Part shown: one piece after another, positions 5,184-6,310 of the stretch
Numbering within the stretch: the first letter of the stretch is position 1
Layout: each line of letters begins with the position of its first letter
NCBI GenBank assembly: GCA_030043595.1
Contig: JASHXJ010000067.1
Location: forward strand, 1 to 6,310
Direction of reading: 5' to 3'
Origin: Trebonia sp.
GTDB lineage: Bacteria; Actinomycetota; Actinomycetes; Streptosporangiales; Streptosporangiaceae
DNA: 6,310 nt
The notes under the pieces: generated by a model
The model's input: the letters and a program-made list of their open reading frames with translations, nothing else
The model's database searches: none
Told to the model about the DNA's origin: nothing
Translations under genes and position numbers: made by a program

Positions 5184-6310
5184 ATGACCGCGACTCAGGC
5201 CGGACCGCCGGCCATGGAACCCGAAGACAGCGGCACCGGCGGCCCCGGTCCCGACATCGTCGACGCCGGCCGGGATGCCGCCGTTAGTGTCAGCCGCACC
5301 ACCCGCGCCGACGACGCTGGCCGCGGCGACGACGCCGCCGCGGGGCGGATCGCCGAACTGCGCGCCAGGCTGATGTCCCCGATGCCTGACGACAGGCTGT
5401 GGGGCTGGATCGGCCCGCTGCTTGTCACGGCGTTCGCGGCCTTCTTCCGGTTCAACAGGCTAGCCATCCCGCGCGCCATCATCTTCGACGAGACGTACTA
5501 CGCCAAGGACGCCTGGTCCATCCTGAAGCACGGTGTCGAGTGGAACATCGTGCAGCCCGTGTCATACGCGAACAGCCTGATCATTTCCGGGCATACCAAC
5601 ATCTTCGTGCCTTGCTCGGGAACCGCGTGCGGCGAGTACGTGGTCCAGCCGCCGGTCGGCAAGCTGCTCATCGCGGTCGGGGAATGGATCTACGGCCTGA
5701 ACACGGTCGGCTGGCGGGTCGCCCCGGCGTTCTTCGGCTCGCTGGCGATCCTGGTCATGTGCCGCGTCGTTCGGCGCATGACCAGGTCGACCCTGCTCGG
5801 CTGCATCGCCGGCCTGCTGCTGTCCCTGGACGGGCTCGAGTTCGTGCTGAGCCGGACCGGCATCCTGGACATCTTCCTGATGTTCTTCGTGCTCGCGGCC
5901 TTCGGCGCGCTGGTGGTGGACCGGGACGTCTCCCGTGACCGGCTGGCGTCGGCCATAGTGCTGCAGCCCAGCGACGATGCCGGGCCGTCGCTGGGGATCA
6001 GGAAGTGGCGGGTGGCGGCCGGGGTGCTCATCGGCCTGGCCTGCGCCACCAAGCAGTACGGCGTCTGGTACATCTTCGCCTTCGCTGGGCTGTGCATCGC
6101 CTGGGACATCGGTGCCCGCCGGGCGGCGGGCCTGCCGCAGTTCGTGCGCGGCGCGCTGCAGCGGGACGGGAAGTGGCTGCCGCTCACGCTCGGCGTGAAC
6201 CCGCTGGTCACCTACACGCTCACGTGGACCGGCTGGTTCGTCACGAACACGGGGTACGACCGCGACTACGCGCAGCAGAACGGCATCACCACGCCGGTCA
6301 TCTCCGCGCT
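5184..6310 (+). CDS. pmt: Dolichyl-phosphate-mannose-protein mannosyltransferase family, protein O-mannosyltransferase (3' end beyond window)
   Basis: GT39 GT-C enzyme that moves mannose from a polyprenyl-phosphate carrier to Ser/Thr of exported proteins at the outer face of the membrane, coupled to secretion. 375 codons are visible; full-length actinobacterial homologues are roughly 500-600 residues. Residues 1-70 are a hydrophilic Asp/Gly/Ala-rich cytoplasmic leader, followed by PMPDDRLWGWIGPLL and the first helix (about 74-90). FDETYYAKDAW at 101-111 carries the catalytic-type D102-E103 pair. The first outer loop contains C144 and C149 and ends in QPPVGKLL (Q155), where homologues usually have HPPLGK. 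LDGLEFVLSRTGILDIFLMFF at about 215-235 (shown split in homologues as DGL..SR..LD) and WTGWF at about 348-352 are further family marks. ATG 5184 is the first in-frame ATG and suits a leaderless transcript; ATG 5214 is an alternative. It diverges tightly from rsmI, as in M. tuberculosis. Confidence 0.93.
   Translation, partial: MTATQAGPPAMEPEDSGTGGPGPDIVDAGRDAAVSVSRTTRADDAGRGDDAAAGRIAELRARLMSPMPDDRLWGWIGPLLVTAFAAFFRFNRLAIPRAIIFDETYYAKDAWSILKHGVEWNIVQPVSYANSLIISGHTNIFVPCSGTACGEYVVQPPVGKLLIAVGEWIYGLNTVGWRVAPAFFGSLAILVMCRVVRRMTRSTLLGCIAGLLLSLDGLEFVLSRTGILDIFLMFFVLAAFGALVVDRDVSRDRLASAIVLQPSDDAGPSLGIRKWRVAAGVLIGLACATKQYGVWYIFAFAGLCIAWDIGARRAAGLPQFVRGALQRDGKWLPLTLGVNPLVTYTLTWTGWFVTNTGYDRDYAQQNGITTPVISA

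Overview
The window is GC-rich, with strong G/C bias at third codon positions, GTG and TTG starts and tight gene packing. Together with the actinobacterial character of the proteins (HIGH/KFSSS-type zinc MetRS, an actinobacterial RsmI with a divergently placed Pmt), this points to a high-GC actinomycete chromosome. From memory, pmt beside a divergent rsmI, with a MetRS gene nearby, is also the arrangement around Rv1002c/Rv1003/Rv1007c in Mycobacterium tuberculosis. The region therefore looks like vertically inherited core chromosome. No transposase, tRNA/rRNA, CRISPR or phage signature was seen.

Layout: (1) 1-1470, minus strand: metG (methionyl-tRNA synthetase), cut at its 3' end by the window edge. 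(2) 1473-2684, minus strand: a family 2 glycosyltransferase of the polyprenyl/dolichyl-phosphate-sugar synthase type with four membrane helices; it ends 2 nt before metG, so the two look like one transcription and translation unit. (3) 2685-2824: a 140-bp divergent control region with a near-perfect 15-bp tandem repeat, an inverted repeat and a helically phased direct repeat. (4) 2825-4447, plus strand: a polytopic membrane protein resembling GT-C glycosyltransferases, started by TTG behind an excellent ribosome binding site. (5) 4274-5152, minus strand: rsmI, the 16S rRNA C1402 2'-O-methyltransferase, whose 3' end overlaps the membrane protein gene tail-to-tail by 174 bp and which lacks the usual C-terminal helix-turn-helix. 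(6) 5184-6310, plus strand: pmt, a protein O-mannosyltransferase, running off the right edge and probably read from a leaderless transcript.

The genes fall into two themes. metG and rsmI serve translation. The family 2 enzyme, the GT-C-like protein and Pmt form a plausible lipid-carrier glycosylation set: a cytoplasmic-face enzyme charging polyprenyl phosphate with a sugar, and two multi-pass enzymes that would spend such donors on the outer face of the membrane. The link between them is inferred from family and position only. The most unusual feature is the deep convergent overlap, where both proteins carry low-complexity tails encoded on opposite strands of the same DNA.
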